A stretch of 64,000 nt of DNA, taken from contig NZ_JAUSYU010000001.1 of the NCBI RefSeq assembly GCF_030817075.1, positions 2,232,001 to 2,296,000 of the forward strand, written 5' to 3'. This document shows positions 48,841 through 58,533 of the stretch, in pieces. A program made the translations under genes and the position numbers. The notes under the pieces are model-generated. The model made no database searches, was not told the origin of the DNA, and was given only the letters and a program-made list of their open reading frames with translations. This DNA comes from Arthrobacter sp. V1I9 (GTDB taxonomy: Bacteria; Actinomycetota; Actinomycetes; Actinomycetales; Micrococcaceae). How positions within the stretch are numbered: the first letter of the stretch is position 1; every line of letters starts with the position of its first letter.

Positions 48841-49227
48841 TTAGCCTACCTGTTGTTCGTACTCGGATGCACTGAGCAACGACTCAACGGCGTCCGCTTC
48901 GGCGAGTTTGACTTCAATGAGCCAGCCGTCGCCGTAGGGATCAGTGTTAATCAGCGCAGAATCCGTGTCGAGGGACTCATTGCGGGCCACTACCTCACCG
49001 GTGACCGGCGCGTAGATGTCGCTGACGCTCTTGGTGGATTCGACTTCACCCACAACTTCGTTCGCCGTAATCCTGGTGCCCACTTCCGGCATCTGGGCGT
49101 ACACCACATCGCCCAGTGCGTCCTGGGCGAAGTCGGTGATGCCCACCCGCACCACCCCGTCGGCGTTGGGAGCAGAAATCCACTCATGTTCGGCGGTGTA
49201 GGACAGGTCTTCGGGAATGTTGCTCAT
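48841..49227 (-). CDS. gcvH: Glycine cleavage system H protein
   Basis: Lipoyl carrier protein of 128 residues (YTAEHEWI at the start; VGEVESTKSVSDIYAPVTGEV with the lipoylated Lys). It shuttles the aminomethyl group between the P and T proteins, neither of which is in the window. ATG at 49227 with AAAGG upstream. Its placement next to garA is the conserved Rv1826-Rv1827 order. 155 bp separate it from garA, leaving room for a separate garA promoter. Confidence 0.95.
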   Translation of the reverse strand: MSNIPEDLSYTAEHEWISAPNADGVVRVGITDFAQDALGDVVYAQMPEVGTRITANEVVGEVESTKSVSDIYAPVTGEVVARNESLDTDSALINTDPYGDGWLIEVKLAEADAVESLLSASEYEQQVG

Positions 49228-49390
49228 CAGGGGCCTTTCATGGGGTACGAACACCAGTGTCAGCGGGGCCAAAAGGGCCGCCGCTGAAAGTATAGGCACA
49301 ACTGCCGGGGCGTTCGCCGGGGATTCTGACAAGATGGGACCCATGACCGTATGCACCCTTCCGGGTCGCCGGGAAGCCGCAGGGTAACCA

Positions 49391-50260
49391 ATGCCCGAAC
49401 TTCCCGAGGTGGCCGGCCTGGCTGAATTTCTTGACGAGCATCTGCAGGGAACCTCGGTGACCAAAGTGCAGATCGTTTCCTTCGCTGTCCTCAAGACCGC
49501 CGATCCGCCCTTCAACGCCTTGGAAGGCAGGACGGTGACCGGCGTGCGGCGCTTCGGCAAGTTCGTCAGCATCGACACCGGAGGAATTTCGCTGGTGTTC
49601 CATCTGGCAAGGGCGGGCTGGGTGCGCTTCACGGACTCCCCCACCGACGCCCAACTGCGGATGGGCAAGGGCCACATCGCGGCGCGCTTTGCTTTCACCG
49701 GCCCGGACGGGCCGCGCGGCATCGACCTTACGGAGGCCGGTACCAAAAAGAGCCTGGCCGTCTATGTGGTGCGGGATCCCCAGGACGTGCCGGGCATCGC
49801 CACGCTCGGGCCGGATCCCTTCACCGAGGCGTTCGACGCCGACATGCTGGCCGAGATCCTCGCTGGCAGTTCCCAGCAGATCAAGGGCCTCCTGAGGAGC
49901 CAGAGCGTGATCGCAGGCATCGGCAATGCGTACAGTGACGAGATCCTGCACGCCGCGCGGATCTCGCCCTTTGCCACCGCCAGGTCACTGGACCGCGAAA
50001 CAGTGCAGGTCCTTTACGATTCCATCCACGGCGTACTGGGGACGGCACTGGCCGAGGCCAGCGGCAAGCCGCCCAAGGACCTGAAGGACGTCAAACGCAG
50101 CCACATGCGGGTCCACGCCCGGACCGGCGAGCCGTGCCCGGTGTGCGGAGACACCGTGCGGGAAGTTTCCTTCGCCGATACGGCCCTTCAGTACTGCCCC
50201 ACGTGCCAGACGAAGGGCAAGATCCTTGCTGACCGCAGGACGTCGAAGTTCCTGAAGTAG
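49391..50260 (+). CDS. Fpg/Nei-family DNA glycosylase
   Basis: Base-excision repair glycosylase/AP lyase of 289 residues. It begins MPELPEVAGL, giving the catalytic Pro2 and Glu3. The helix-two-turn-helix (GLLRSQSVIAGIGNAYSDEIL) and a C-terminal zinc finger (CPVCG...CPTCQ) are intact. It could be formamidopyrimidine- or endonuclease VIII-like; the sequence does not settle the lesion preference. Divergent from gcvH. Confidence 0.94.
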   Translation: MPELPEVAGLAEFLDEHLQGTSVTKVQIVSFAVLKTADPPFNALEGRTVTGVRRFGKFVSIDTGGISLVFHLARAGWVRFTDSPTDAQLRMGKGHIAARFAFTGPDGPRGIDLTEAGTKKSLAVYVVRDPQDVPGIATLGPDPFTEAFDADMLAEILAGSSQQIKGLLRSQSVIAGIGNAYSDEILHAARISPFATARSLDRETVQVLYDSIHGVLGTALAEASGKPPKDLKDVKRSHMRVHARTGEPCPVCGDTVREVSFADTALQYCPTCQTKGKILADRRTSKFLK

Positions 50261-50317
50261 GTAGGCCCAACTACTGCCACTAGTCACCGCCCCGGCCAGA
50301 TGGACCGGAAACAAGAA

Positions 50318-50357
50318 AAAGGCCGGAGCCACGCGTTTCCGCGTGGCTCCGGCCTTT
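50318..50357 (-). terminator. Terminator of tRNA-Pro, shared with the glycosylase gene
   Basis: 18-bp perfect stem with a 4-nt loop. On the minus strand it begins one nt past the tRNA CCA end and is followed by TTTTT-rich sequence; on the plus strand it ends in TTT. Confidence 0.92.
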
Positions 50358-50358
50358 A

Positions 50359-50435
<77 letters not shown>

Positions 50436-50583
50436 TTAGTTCCGCCGTTCTCCGCTGCGTTTCATTCGCAGGCTAACCTGCAGAATTCCACCAGCAGTCC
50501 GGCCGAACCACCTAGAAGAGCTTACACGATTCCGGAGGGTGCCTGTGACACTTTCCGTGTTTCGAGGCCCTTGTGTGTCGGAA

Positions 50584-52134
50584 TTAACGCTTCTTGCCGC
50601 GCTTTTCCCGGACGCGCATGTTGACCTCGATCGGGGTGCCCTCGAAGCCGAAGGTTTCCCGCAGCCGGCGTGTGATGAAGCGTCGGTATCCAGGGTCCAG
50701 GAATCCGGTAGTGAACAGCACGAACTTCGGCGGCCTGCTTGAGGCCTGGGTGCCGAAGAGGATGCGCGGCTGCTTTCCGCCCCGGACGGGGTGCGGGTGT
50801 GCGGCCACGAGCTCTCCGAGGAAGGCGTTCAGGCGGCCGGTGGCAATGCGCTTGTCCCAGTTTTCGAGTGCCAGGTCCAGGGCCGGAACGAGGCGGTCCT
50901 TGTGCCACCCGGTCTTGGCCGAGATGTTGACGCGGGGCGCCCACTCCACGTGGGCCAGGTCCTGCTCAATTTCGCGTTCGAGGTAGCGCCGGCGTTCGTC
51001 GTCGAGCAGGTCCCACTTGTTGAAGGCAAGCACCATGGCGCGGCCCGATTCAATGGCGAGCTGCAGGATCCGGACGTCCTGCTCGCTGAGGACCTCGTCC
51101 ACGGCGAGGAGCACGACGGCGACCTCCGCCTTCTCGAGCGCGGCCTGCGTCCGCAGGGAGGCGTAGTAGTCCGCGCCCTGGGCCATGTGCTGGCGGCGGC
51201 GGATGCCTGCCGTGTCCACAAAGCGCCAGGTGCGGCCGCCGAGCTCAATGAATTCATCCACGGGGTCACGGGTGGTGCCGGCGGTGTTGTCCACCACCAC
51301 ACGTTCGGTACCGGCCAGCTTGTTCAGCAGGGACGACTTGCCCACGTTGGGGCGGCCGATCAGCGCGATGCGGCGTGGCCCGCCGGAACGTTCCAGGCCT
51401 TCGATGGTGGAAAACTCTGGAAGCGTATCCATCACGTGGTCAAGCAGGTCGGCCACGCCCCGGCCGTGCAGTGCGGAGACGGGGTAGGGCTCGCCGAAGC
51501 CGAGTCCCCACAACGCAGCGGAGTCTGCCTCCTGGGCAAAGTCGTCCACCTTGTTGGCCACCATGATGACGGGCTTCTTGCTGCGGCGCAGCATCTTCAT
51601 CACGCCTTCGTCAGTGGCGGTGGCACCCACCGCGGAGTCAACGACGAAGAGGACTGCGTCCGCAAGCTCGACGGCCATCTCGGCCTGCTCAGCCACGCGG
51701 GCGTGGATGCCGCGGGCGTCGTGTTCCCAGCCACCGGTGTCCACCAGGGTGAAGTTGCGGCCGTTCCAGCTGGCCGAGTACATCACGCGGTCACGGGTCA
51801 CACCCGGGGTGTCCTCCACTACCGCTTCGCGGCGGCCAAGGATGCGGTTGACCAGGGTGGACTTGCCCACGTTGGGGCGCCCGATGATCGCCAGGACGGG
51901 GTCCAGCTTGACCGGCCCGTCATAGTCCTCGTCGTCGTACTCGCCGCTGAGCAGCGCGGCGTCGTCCTCGTCAAGGTCGTAGTCCTCCAGGCCCGCCCGG
52001 AGGGACGCGGCACGGAGCTCGGCCTCGTCGTCGTCAATTGCCGCCAGCCGCTCCGCCACCTGGTCGGTGCCCGAGGGAATGTACTCGTCGTCGCCGGCGC
52101 CGGACTGGCCGGAAGTTTGGGTTGTGTCGCTCAT
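50584..52134 (-). CDS. der: Ribosome biogenesis GTPase Der (EngA)
   Basis: Tandem-GTPase needed for 50S assembly. Two G domains each begin GRPNVGKS (about residues 82 and 255), and a KH-like RNA-binding domain ends the protein ([19 protein letters not shown]). The acidic N-terminal extension of about 70 residues is typical of actinobacterial Der. I used the ATG at 52134 (MSDTTQTSG) with AAGGA upstream, giving 516 residues. Its order after cmk is the conserved Rv1712-Rv1713 arrangement. Confidence 0.96.
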   Translation of the reverse strand: MSDTTQTSGQSGAGDDEYIPSGTDQVAERLAAIDDDEAELRAASLRAGLEDYDLDEDDAALLSGEYDDEDYDGPVKLDPVLAIIGRPNVGKSTLVNRILGRREAVVEDTPGVTRDRVMYSASWNGRNFTLVDTGGWEHDARGIHARVAEQAEMAVELADAVLFVVDSAVGATATDEGVMKMLRRSKKPVIMVANKVDDFAQEADSAALWGLGFGEPYPVSALHGRGVADLLDHVMDTLPEFSTIEGLERSGGPRRIALIGRPNVGKSSLLNKLAGTERVVVDNTAGTTRDPVDEFIELGGRTWRFVDTAGIRRRQHMAQGADYYASLRTQAALEKAEVAVVLLAVDEVLSEQDVRILQLAIESGRAMVLAFNKWDLLDDERRRYLEREIEQDLAHVEWAPRVNISAKTGWHKDRLVPALDLALENWDKRIATGRLNAFLGELVAAHPHPVRGGKQPRILFGTQASSRPPKFVLFTTGFLDPGYRRFITRRLRETFGFEGTPIEVNMRVREKRGKKR

Positions 52135-52144
52135 TGCGTTGTCC

Positions 52145-52880
52145 TTAGTGGTCATCTGCCGGCGTCCCGGCTACTGCTGTGAAGTCTTTGGAAAAATCTG
52201 CATCCGGCAGAGGCTGCCCCGTGAGCTGAATGGAATCCTGCACGTGCCCTGACAACGCGGCCCGGATCTCCAGCGCCGCCCTGTCCATTGAAGCACGGCC
52301 GCTTTCCCCTGCCCTGCGGGTCAGCGTCAGCGCATTTCCGAAGCGGACGTGGAAGCGCCTGCCCGGCCGCGGCACTGAATCCACGTGCTCGTCCCCCTTG
52401 CGGGTGCCCAGGATGGCCACGGGCACTACCGGAGCTCCGGAGTTCAGCGCCAGCCAGGCTACGCCGCCGTTGATGTCCGCGGCTGCCCCGCTCCCCCGGG
52501 TCCCTTCGGGGAAGAATCCCGACGCAACGGCCGGCGTCGAGCAGGTCCTTGCAGCGCTGAAGCGCCGCACGGTCGCCCGCCCGGTCCACGGGCATTTGCC
52601 CGGATGCGGTGAGCACCCCGCCCAGGAAGCCCTTGAACATCTCCTGTTTCACCAGGATGTGCATGGGGCGCGGTGACGCCCCGAACATCACCGGCCCGTC
52701 CAGGAAGCTGATGTGGTTGCCCGCAAAAATCACCGGGCCGCCGGTGGGAACATTGTCGCGGCCGGTGACGGAAGTCCGGTAGACCAGATGGTCCAGGACC
52801 CACCCAACGGGCCTGCTCCAGGCCACTGTCCAGCCGGACGGGATCTCCAGCCTGGGCTTGACCACGGTGGGCTCAGTCAC
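52145..52880 (-). CDS. PlsC-family acyltransferase, frameshifted
   Basis: Acylglycerol-phosphate acyltransferase with a broken frame. The first part ([17 protein letters not shown]..., with catalytic NHISFLD) runs from the GTG at 52880 to about 52520; the second part ([12 protein letters not shown]... to DADFSKDF) is in another frame ending at 52145. The break is in plus-strand 52511-52520, at the PEGTR substrate motif; deletion of one base there restores GIFPEGTR (244 residues). Start overlaps cmk by 8 bp. The second PlsC-type gene of the window; error or true pseudogene not decided. Confidence 0.85.
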
Positions 52881-53586
52881 GGTTCAGGACCTTGGTCACA
52901 ATCACGAGGGCTGCGGCTACCGTCTGGTCGAAGTCCAGGTCGGAGGAATCGAGGGTGACTACGCCGGAAGCGGCCTGCGTGAAGTTGACCACCGTGGAGT
53001 CCTTGGCGTCGCGGTGGGTCACCTGTGCCGCCAGCTGCTCGGCGTTCTGGGTGCCGCCGAGCTGGATTCCGCGCCGGCGCAGCCGTGCTTCCTCGCTGGC
53101 CGTGAGCAGCATCCGCACTTCCGCGCCGGGCGCGACGACGGTGGTGATGTCCCTGCCTTCCACCACCATCCGGCGGTGGTGCTTGTCAATCAATTCGCGC
53201 TGCCGCCGGATGAGCTCGGTCCTGGCCCCAAGGGTTGTGGCCACGGCACTGACTGCTGAGGAGATGGCAGGTTCACGGATGGCGTCTGTGACGTCAACCC
53301 CGTCCACGCGGACGTATTCCTCCTGCGGGCCGGTGCTCATGTCCAGGACCAGGTCGCGGGACGCCTGCTCCACCGCCGCACCGTCCTCCAGGTCAATGCC
53401 CTTGGTGACGCAGTACCAGGTAAGTGCCCGGTACATCGCGCCGGTGTCCAGGTAGGCAAGCCGGAGCCTGCGGGCTACTTCCTTGCTGACGCTGGACTTG
53501 CCGGAGCCTGAGGGCCCGTCGATGGCAACCACCAGCGGCCTGCCGACGCGCAGGGCGGGCAGGGTGTCAAGAAGTTCTTGTGTCAT
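52873..53586 (-). CDS. cmk: Cytidylate kinase
   Basis: Phosphorylates CMP/dCMP. The 237-residue protein has the P-loop AIDGPSGSGKSSVSKEVA and DTGAMYRALTWY, and RDITTVVAPGAEVRMLLTAS. ATG at 53586 overlaps the tyrA stop as TAATG. Part of the conserved scpB-rluB-cmk-der string. Confidence 0.96.
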   Translation of the reverse strand: MTQELLDTLPALRVGRPLVVAIDGPSGSGKSSVSKEVARRLRLAYLDTGAMYRALTWYCVTKGIDLEDGAAVEQASRDLVLDMSTGPQEEYVRVDGVDVTDAIREPAISSAVSAVATTLGARTELIRRQRELIDKHHRRMVVEGRDITTVVAPGAEVRMLLTASEEARLRRRGIQLGGTQNAEQLAAQVTHRDAKDSTVVNFTQAASGVVTLDSSDLDFDQTVAAALVIVTKVLNRD

Positions 53587-54695
53587 TACTGGAGTACCCG
53601 CCATCCGCGGTCGTTGAGTGCTTCGATCAGGTGGTCATGCTTGTTCGGCAACACGGAGATTTCCACCATACCTACGTTTTGGCCCGACGAGTGGTCCAGG
53701 CGCAGGTCCTCCAGGTTGACGCCGATTTCACCAATCTCGGTGAGGAGCCGGGCTATCTGGCCCGGTGTATCGTCCACCAGGACGGTAAGCCACGAATACG
53801 CCTGGGGAGGCCCGCCGTGCTTGCCGGGAATCCGGGCCTGGCCGGCGTTGCCTTCGCTCATCAGCTGTGCGAGGTCAAGCCTGGCACCCGGGGCAGTTGG
53901 CTCTTCGAGCGTGCCGATCAGGCGGTTGAGGTCCTCCCGCACGCCGTAGAGGATCTCGACCACCTTCGCCGCGTTGCCGCCCAGGATCTGGACCCAGAGT
54001 GCTGGATCGCTGGCTGCTATCCGGGTAACGTCCCGCAATCCGTTGCCCGCAAGGGACAACGCGTGCAGCGGTGTTCCCTGCAGCCGGCTGGCCAACAGCG
54101 ATGACATGACCTGGGGCAGGTGCGACACCAGGGCCACAGCTTCGTCGTGTTCGTCTGCAGTGAACTGGGAAACAACTGCTCCGAGGTCCGTGGCCAGTGC
54201 GCGGGCGGTCTGCAGGGCCGCCCCGGACGATTCCTCTGAGGGGCATACCACCCAGGGCATCGAGGTGAAGAGCTCCCCGCGGGCTGCGACCGGCCCGGAC
54301 TTTTCCCGCCCGGCCATGGGGTGTGTGCCCACGTAGCGGGAAAGGTCCACACCGCGGCTGCGCAGCGCCGAGAGGATCCCGGCCTTGACACTTGCGATGT
54401 CAACCACCACGGACTCCGGGTAGTCCACCAGCGCTTTGGCCACAACATCTGCCGTGACGTCCGGCGGGGCAGCCACCACCACCAGCTGGGGTGCAGCGCC
54501 GGCAAGCCCGGTCAGGGGCTGGCCTGCGCCAATATCCACCGCTACAGCCTGGTTGGTGGGCGAAGGGTCAGAGAGGAAAACCGGCACGCCCCGGCCGCGC
54601 AAACCCAGCCCAATGCTGGTGCCCAGCAGCCCCGTACCGATGACCACCACCGGACCGTCCAGGTGCCCGCGGCCCTGGCTGTGGAAAGCGGACAT
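53586..54695 (-). CDS. tyrA: Prephenate dehydrogenase with ACT domain
   Basis: Tyrosine pathway enzyme (prephenate to 4-hydroxyphenylpyruvate, NAD+). Rossmann GTGLLGTSIGLGL near residue 22; catalytic-region THPMAGREKSGP; C-terminal ACT domain (SWLTVLVDDTPGQIARLLTEIG) likely for feedback by tyrosine. 369 residues. Lies 3 nt after rluB and overlaps cmk, so aromatic synthesis is embedded in a translation/segregation operon. Confidence 0.94.
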   Translation of the reverse strand: MSAFHSQGRGHLDGPVVVIGTGLLGTSIGLGLRGRGVPVFLSDPSPTNQAVAVDIGAGQPLTGLAGAAPQLVVVAAPPDVTADVVAKALVDYPESVVVDIASVKAGILSALRSRGVDLSRYVGTHPMAGREKSGPVAARGELFTSMPWVVCPSEESSGAALQTARALATDLGAVVSQFTADEHDEAVALVSHLPQVMSSLLASRLQGTPLHALSLAGNGLRDVTRIAASDPALWVQILGGNAAKVVEILYGVREDLNRLIGTLEEPTAPGARLDLAQLMSEGNAGQARIPGKHGGPPQAYSWLTVLVDDTPGQIARLLTEIGEIGVNLEDLRLDHSSGQNVGMVEISVLPNKHDHLIEALNDRGWRVLQ

Positions 54696-54698
54696 GCC

Positions 54699-55907
54699 TC
54701 AGAGCCCTACGGATGCCAGCAGGTGGCCGACTTCCTGCTTGCCGAGGTTGCGGATGCTTCCCTGGCGCTGGTCACCCAGACCGATGGGACCCACCTTGAC
54801 GCGGACCAGCCGCAGGACTGGGAATCCGACGGCATCGAACAGGCGGCGGACGATGCGGTTCTTGCCGGAGTGCAGCACTACCTCGATCAGGACGTGGCCC
54901 GGAGTGGAGTCAACGAGCCGGAAGGAATCCACCGAAGCGAAGCCGTCCTCCAGTTCCACGCCTTCCTTGAGCTTGGCACCGATGCCTTGTGGGAAGGGGC
55001 CCCGGACCTGTACCAGGTACGTCTTGGGCACCTCGTAGGAGGGGTGCGTCAGGCGGTTGGCGAGTTCGCCGTCGTTGGTCAGCAGCAGCAGCCCCTCGGT
55101 GGCGACGTCGAGCCGGCCCACATGGAACAGGCGTTCCCCCTGCTGGTTGCGCAGGAAGTCGCTGATGCAGGGCCGGCCCTCGGGATCCTCCATGGTGGAA
55201 ACAACACCCTTGGGCTTGTTGAACACCATGTACACCAGGTTCTCGTCCAGCTGGATCCGGAGTCCGTCAACGTGGATGACGGCGGTTTTCGGGTCGATGC
55301 GGACACCCAGCTCAGTGACGACCTGGCCGTCCACTTCCACCCGGCCCTCGGCAATCATCTCCTCGCAGACGCGCCGTGACGCTACCCCTGCGGAGGCCAT
55401 GACCTTCTGCAGGCGGACGCCGTCGGCATCATGCAGTTCCGACTGGGGAACCTCGCCGCGCGGGCCCTTTTTACGTGAAGGCCGGCGGACCGGGCCCAGG
55501 TTCTGGCCGAAGCGTTCGCTGCCGAAAGCACGGGAAGCTGCGGCTCCCGGGGCGCCGGTACGTGGCTTTGGCTTGAGGGCACCCGGCGTTCCGGGTGCTT
55601 TCTTGGCGCCTGGCTTGCGGGCGGCAGGCTTCCGCGAGGAAGGCTTGGCGGATCTGGGTTCCGCGGCTCCGCGGCCTGGCTGGGTGCCGGCGGCGGCCTC
55701 GTCCGGATCGATGAAGCGCTCCTCGCGCGGCTTGGGTGCGCGCTGCGGGCGGTCGCTGCCGAATCCGCCGCCGCGCTTGGCGGCGCCGCCCCGGAAGCCG
55801 CCGCCCGGGTTGCCTCCCTGGGAGGTGTTGCGCTGTGATGCGTTGCGTTCCGAACCGTTACGTCCCGAACTGTTACGTGGTGAACCCTGGCGTCCCGCCT
55901 GTGTCAT
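54699..55907 (-). CDS. RluB/RsuA-type rRNA pseudouridine synthase with long N-terminal extension
   Basis: Pseudouridine synthase of 402 residues. The S4 domain (RLQKVMASAGVASRRVCEEMI, about residues 170-190) and the catalytic GRLDVATEGLLLLTNDG are standard. The first about 160 residues are disordered: four repeats RNSSG, RNGSE, RNASQ, RNTSQ, then Gly/Arg-, Lys- and Pro-rich stretches likely to bind rRNA. Position after scpB is conserved (Rv1711). Confidence 0.92.
   Translation of the reverse strand: MTQAGRQGSPRNSSGRNGSERNASQRNTSQGGNPGGGFRGGAAKRGGGFGSDRPQRAPKPREERFIDPDEAAAGTQPGRGAAEPRSAKPSSRKPAARKPGAKKAPGTPGALKPKPRTGAPGAAASRAFGSERFGQNLGPVRRPSRKKGPRGEVPQSELHDADGVRLQKVMASAGVASRRVCEEMIAEGRVEVDGQVVTELGVRIDPKTAVIHVDGLRIQLDENLVYMVFNKPKGVVSTMEDPEGRPCISDFLRNQQGERLFHVGRLDVATEGLLLLTNDGELANRLTHPSYEVPKTYLVQVRGPFPQGIGAKLKEGVELEDGFASVDSFRLVDSTPGHVLIEVVLHSGKNRIVRRLFDAVGFPVLRLVRVKVGPIGLGDQRQGSIRNLGKQEVGHLLASVGL
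55818..55877 (-). repeat. Four tandem 15-bp repeats inside the pseudouridine synthase gene
   Basis: Residues 11-30 are RN(S/G/A/T)S(G/E/Q) four times; the DNA units start CGTAAC or CGCAAC at exact 15-bp steps. Confidence 0.85.
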
Positions 55908-56021
55908 GACCCGTCCTTCGATATATTGACCGGAAAGGTGTCCAAGGACAACCCTAGCCAGCCGTGCAGAAATTATCTGCGCTTGTAAGTACTCTTGCGT
56001 GCAGCCGGAGTGGTGCCCCGG

Positions 56022-56684
56022 CTATATTCCTTCGGTGTCGTAGAACTCCGCGATGCCGTCCAGCCCCGGAAGGTGCGGGGACAGCTGCGGCAGCTCAGCC
56101 ACCGAGCTGATTCCCATCCGCTCCAGAAAATATGAGGTGGTCCGGTAGAGGATGGCGCCGGACTCGGGATCCGTTCCCGAGTCCTCGATCAGTCCGCGCT
56201 GGGCGAGCGTCCGTACGACGGAATCAACATTGACTCCCCTGATTGCGGACACCCTGGCCCTGGAGACCGGCTGGCGGTATGCAATGACCGCGAGCGTTTC
56301 CAGGGCGGCCTGGGTAAGCCTGGCTGTTTGGCCCTCCAGCACATATTTGCCCACGATGTGGGCGAACTCGGCACGGGAGTAGATCCGCCAGCCACCGGCG
56401 ACCTTCCGCAATTCAAAACCCCGGGGGCTGGAGCCAAAACCAGTTCCACTGGCTTGATCCATATCCGGGGCTTTAACAGTATAGCCGCTATAATCCCGCT
56501 GGAGTTCTGCGAGCAGGGCAGCGACGGCGGCAACGGGAAGTTCGAGCCCTGCCGCCAGTTCTTCCTCCGTGGCGGGCTCGTCTATGACCATGAGCACCGC
56601 CTCGAGGGCGGCTTTGGCCCCGCCGGGGAGGCTTTCGACGCCCGGCTCCCCCTGGGTGTCAGCTTGGGTTGCCTGCTCAGTCAC
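56022..56684 (-). CDS. scpB: Condensin subunit ScpB
   Basis: Winged-helix partner of ScpA that binds SMC and helps condense and separate chromosomes. The 220 residues include SLPGGAKAALEAVLMVIDEPATEEELA and LTQAALETLAVIAYRQPVSRARVSAIRGVN, the typical ScpB core. GTG at 56684 overlaps the scpA stop by 3 bp. The usual SMC gene is not in the window. Confidence 0.95.
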   Translation of the reverse strand: MTEQATQADTQGEPGVESLPGGAKAALEAVLMVIDEPATEEELAAGLELPVAAVAALLAELQRDYSGYTVKAPDMDQASGTGFGSSPRGFELRKVAGGWRIYSRAEFAHIVGKYVLEGQTARLTQAALETLAVIAYRQPVSRARVSAIRGVNVDSVVRTLAQRGLIEDSGTDPESGAILYRTTSYFLERMGISSVAELPQLSPHLPGLDGIAEFYDTEGI

Positions 56685-57493
56685 AACTGCTCCTCGAATT
56701 CTTCGCTCAGGTTTTCCGCCGACCATTCCCCGTTCCCGGCAATCCAATGCACTGCCAGGTCCCCCAGCGGCAAGAGCTGGTCGAATGAAACAGCCTTGTC
56801 CCGGAACAGCTCAAGGAGGGCAAGGAACCTTGCAACCACCACCAGCGTGGATTCAGCATCGGCGATCAGGGCCCGGAAGGTCAGCGGCGATTCAATGCGA
56901 AGCCGCAGGCCCATTACTTCTGCCTGCTCCTTTACGCTGACATGGCCGCCGTGCAGATGCGCAAGGCCCACCTCGGTTGGCTTTGGGGCCTTGGGCTGCA
57001 GGGCGGCCTCGGCCAGGCGGGCAAACTGTTCGGGAGTGTGCTTCCAGACGAGCTCGGGAAGCATGGCCGCGAAGTGTCCCTCCAGCGCCACCTGCCGCGG
57101 AAAGCGCATGGCCTCCTGGTGCAGGGTTTCGCCCAGGAGACCTGCCACGTGTTTGAAGGCCTTGTACTGGAGCAGCCGGGCGAAGAGCAGGTCCTTGGCT
57201 TCGAGCAGCGCGATGTCTTCATCGTTCTCGACCTCCCCGGCGGGAAGGAGGCGGGCGGCTTTGAGGTCCAGCAGCGTGGCGGCGATGACCAGGAACTCGC
57301 TGGCCTCATCCAGGGCCCACTCCTCACCCAGCTTCTGCAGGTTACGGATGTACTTGATGAATTCGTCGGTCACCGTAGCTATGGCTACCTCGGTGATGTC
57401 CAGCTGATGCTTGGCAATCAGTCCGAGCAGGAGGTCAAAGGGACCTGTGAAATTGGCCAGCCGTACCTCGAAGCCGGGCTTGGATTCGGCCAC
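56681..57493 (-). CDS. scpA: Condensin subunit ScpA
   Basis: Kleisin subunit bridging the SMC heads. 270 residues; N-terminal FEVRLANFTGPFDLLLGLIAKHQLDITEVAI is the SMC-neck binding part, C-terminal winged helix LIADAESTLVVVARFLALLELF binds the SMC head. Lies 7 nt after parA. Confidence 0.96.
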   Translation of the reverse strand: MAESKPGFEVRLANFTGPFDLLLGLIAKHQLDITEVAIATVTDEFIKYIRNLQKLGEEWALDEASEFLVIAATLLDLKAARLLPAGEVENDEDIALLEAKDLLFARLLQYKAFKHVAGLLGETLHQEAMRFPRQVALEGHFAAMLPELVWKHTPEQFARLAEAALQPKAPKPTEVGLAHLHGGHVSVKEQAEVMGLRLRIESPLTFRALIADAESTLVVVARFLALLELFRDKAVSFDQLLPLGDLAVHWIAGNGEWSAENLSEEFEEQL

Positions 57494-57500
57494 GGCGTGG

Positions 57501-58400
57501 CTAGGGTGCGCCGCCGCGCGAAATCAGTTCTTTGGCCAGCCTGCGGTACGCATCAGCGCCCACGTGGTTGCCCGCATAGCTGGTGATGGGCTCCGCGGCG
57601 ACGGTGGCGTCGGCGAACTTGATGGAGCGCTTGATGACGGTCTCGAAGACTTTGTCGCCAAAGGCCTCCACCAAACGGGTGATGACCTCGCGACTGTGCA
57701 GCGTCCGGGCGTCGTACATGGTGGCCAGCACACCATCCACCTGCAGGCGCGGGTTAAGCCTGTCCTGGACCTTGTCGATGGTCTCCACCAGCAGCGCCAC
57801 AGCGCGGAGGGCAAAGAACTCGCAGATGAGCGGGATGATCACACCGTGCGCGGCGGTCAGCGCGTTAACAGTCAGGAGGCCAAGGGATGGCTGGCAGTCG
57901 ATGAGGACGACGTCGTAATCGTCTTCCACCTTTTTGAGGGCCCGGTCAAGGACCTGCTCGCGGGCCACCTCGTTGACCAACTGGACTTCCGCCGCTGAGA
58001 GGTCGATGTTTGCGGGCAGGAGGTCCACGTGTTCGACGCCGGTCTGGTGAATGGCGTCCCGGATATCCACTTTGCGGTCCATCAGGACGTTGTAAACGGT
58101 GAGGTCGAGTTCGTGCGGATTCACGCCCAGGCCGGCAGACAGGGCGCCCTGGGGATCAAAGTCGACCAGGAGCACGCGGCGGCCGTACTCCGCCAGTGCT
58201 GCCGCCAGGTTGATGGTGGATGTGGTCTTCCCCACGCCGCCCTTTTGGTTGACCATGGCGATGACGCGTGCCGGACCGTGGGAGGCCAGGGGCGCAGGTT
58301 CCGGGAACTCGCGGTAGGGCCGCCCCGTGGGTCCCATTACCGCGTCTTCCAGGTCGAATTGCGTGCCCTCCAGAGTTGCTGAACCCTGTTCGCTGCTCAC
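57501..58400 (-). CDS. ParA-family ATPase of the scpAB operon
   Basis: Soj/ParA-like Walker ATPase of 299 residues: VNQKGGVGKTTSTINLA near residue 52, DFDPQGALSAGLG, and LIDCQPSLGLLTVNAL. It corresponds to Rv1708. No parB lies adjacent. It heads the scpA-scpB-rluB string, suggesting a role in chromosome organisation. The GTG at 58400 (VSSEQGSAT) is used; the frame runs on to 58454 without a better start. Confidence 0.9.
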   Translation of the reverse strand: MSSEQGSATLEGTQFDLEDAVMGPTGRPYREFPEPAPLASHGPARVIAMVNQKGGVGKTTSTINLAAALAEYGRRVLLVDFDPQGALSAGLGVNPHELDLTVYNVLMDRKVDIRDAIHQTGVEHVDLLPANIDLSAAEVQLVNEVAREQVLDRALKKVEDDYDVVLIDCQPSLGLLTVNALTAAHGVIIPLICEFFALRAVALLVETIDKVQDRLNPRLQVDGVLATMYDARTLHSREVITRLVEAFGDKVFETVIKRSIKFADATVAAEPITSYAGNHVGADAYRRLAKELISRGGAP

Positions 58401-58533
58401 GTATCTATCCACACTTTCGATGACGTTGATTTCCTGCCGCTGGCTGGCCAGCAACGCTCCTTCTTCTTCCCAAGGTTACAGCGCCCGACACGGTATTCCA
58501 GGCAACTTGACTTTCCGCGAATGTTGAGCCTTG

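Noticed and set aside
56476..56500. AT-rich TATAG-CCG-CTATA dyad inside scpB
   Set aside because: Falls in a normal coding stretch; likely chance, no gene starts nearby.
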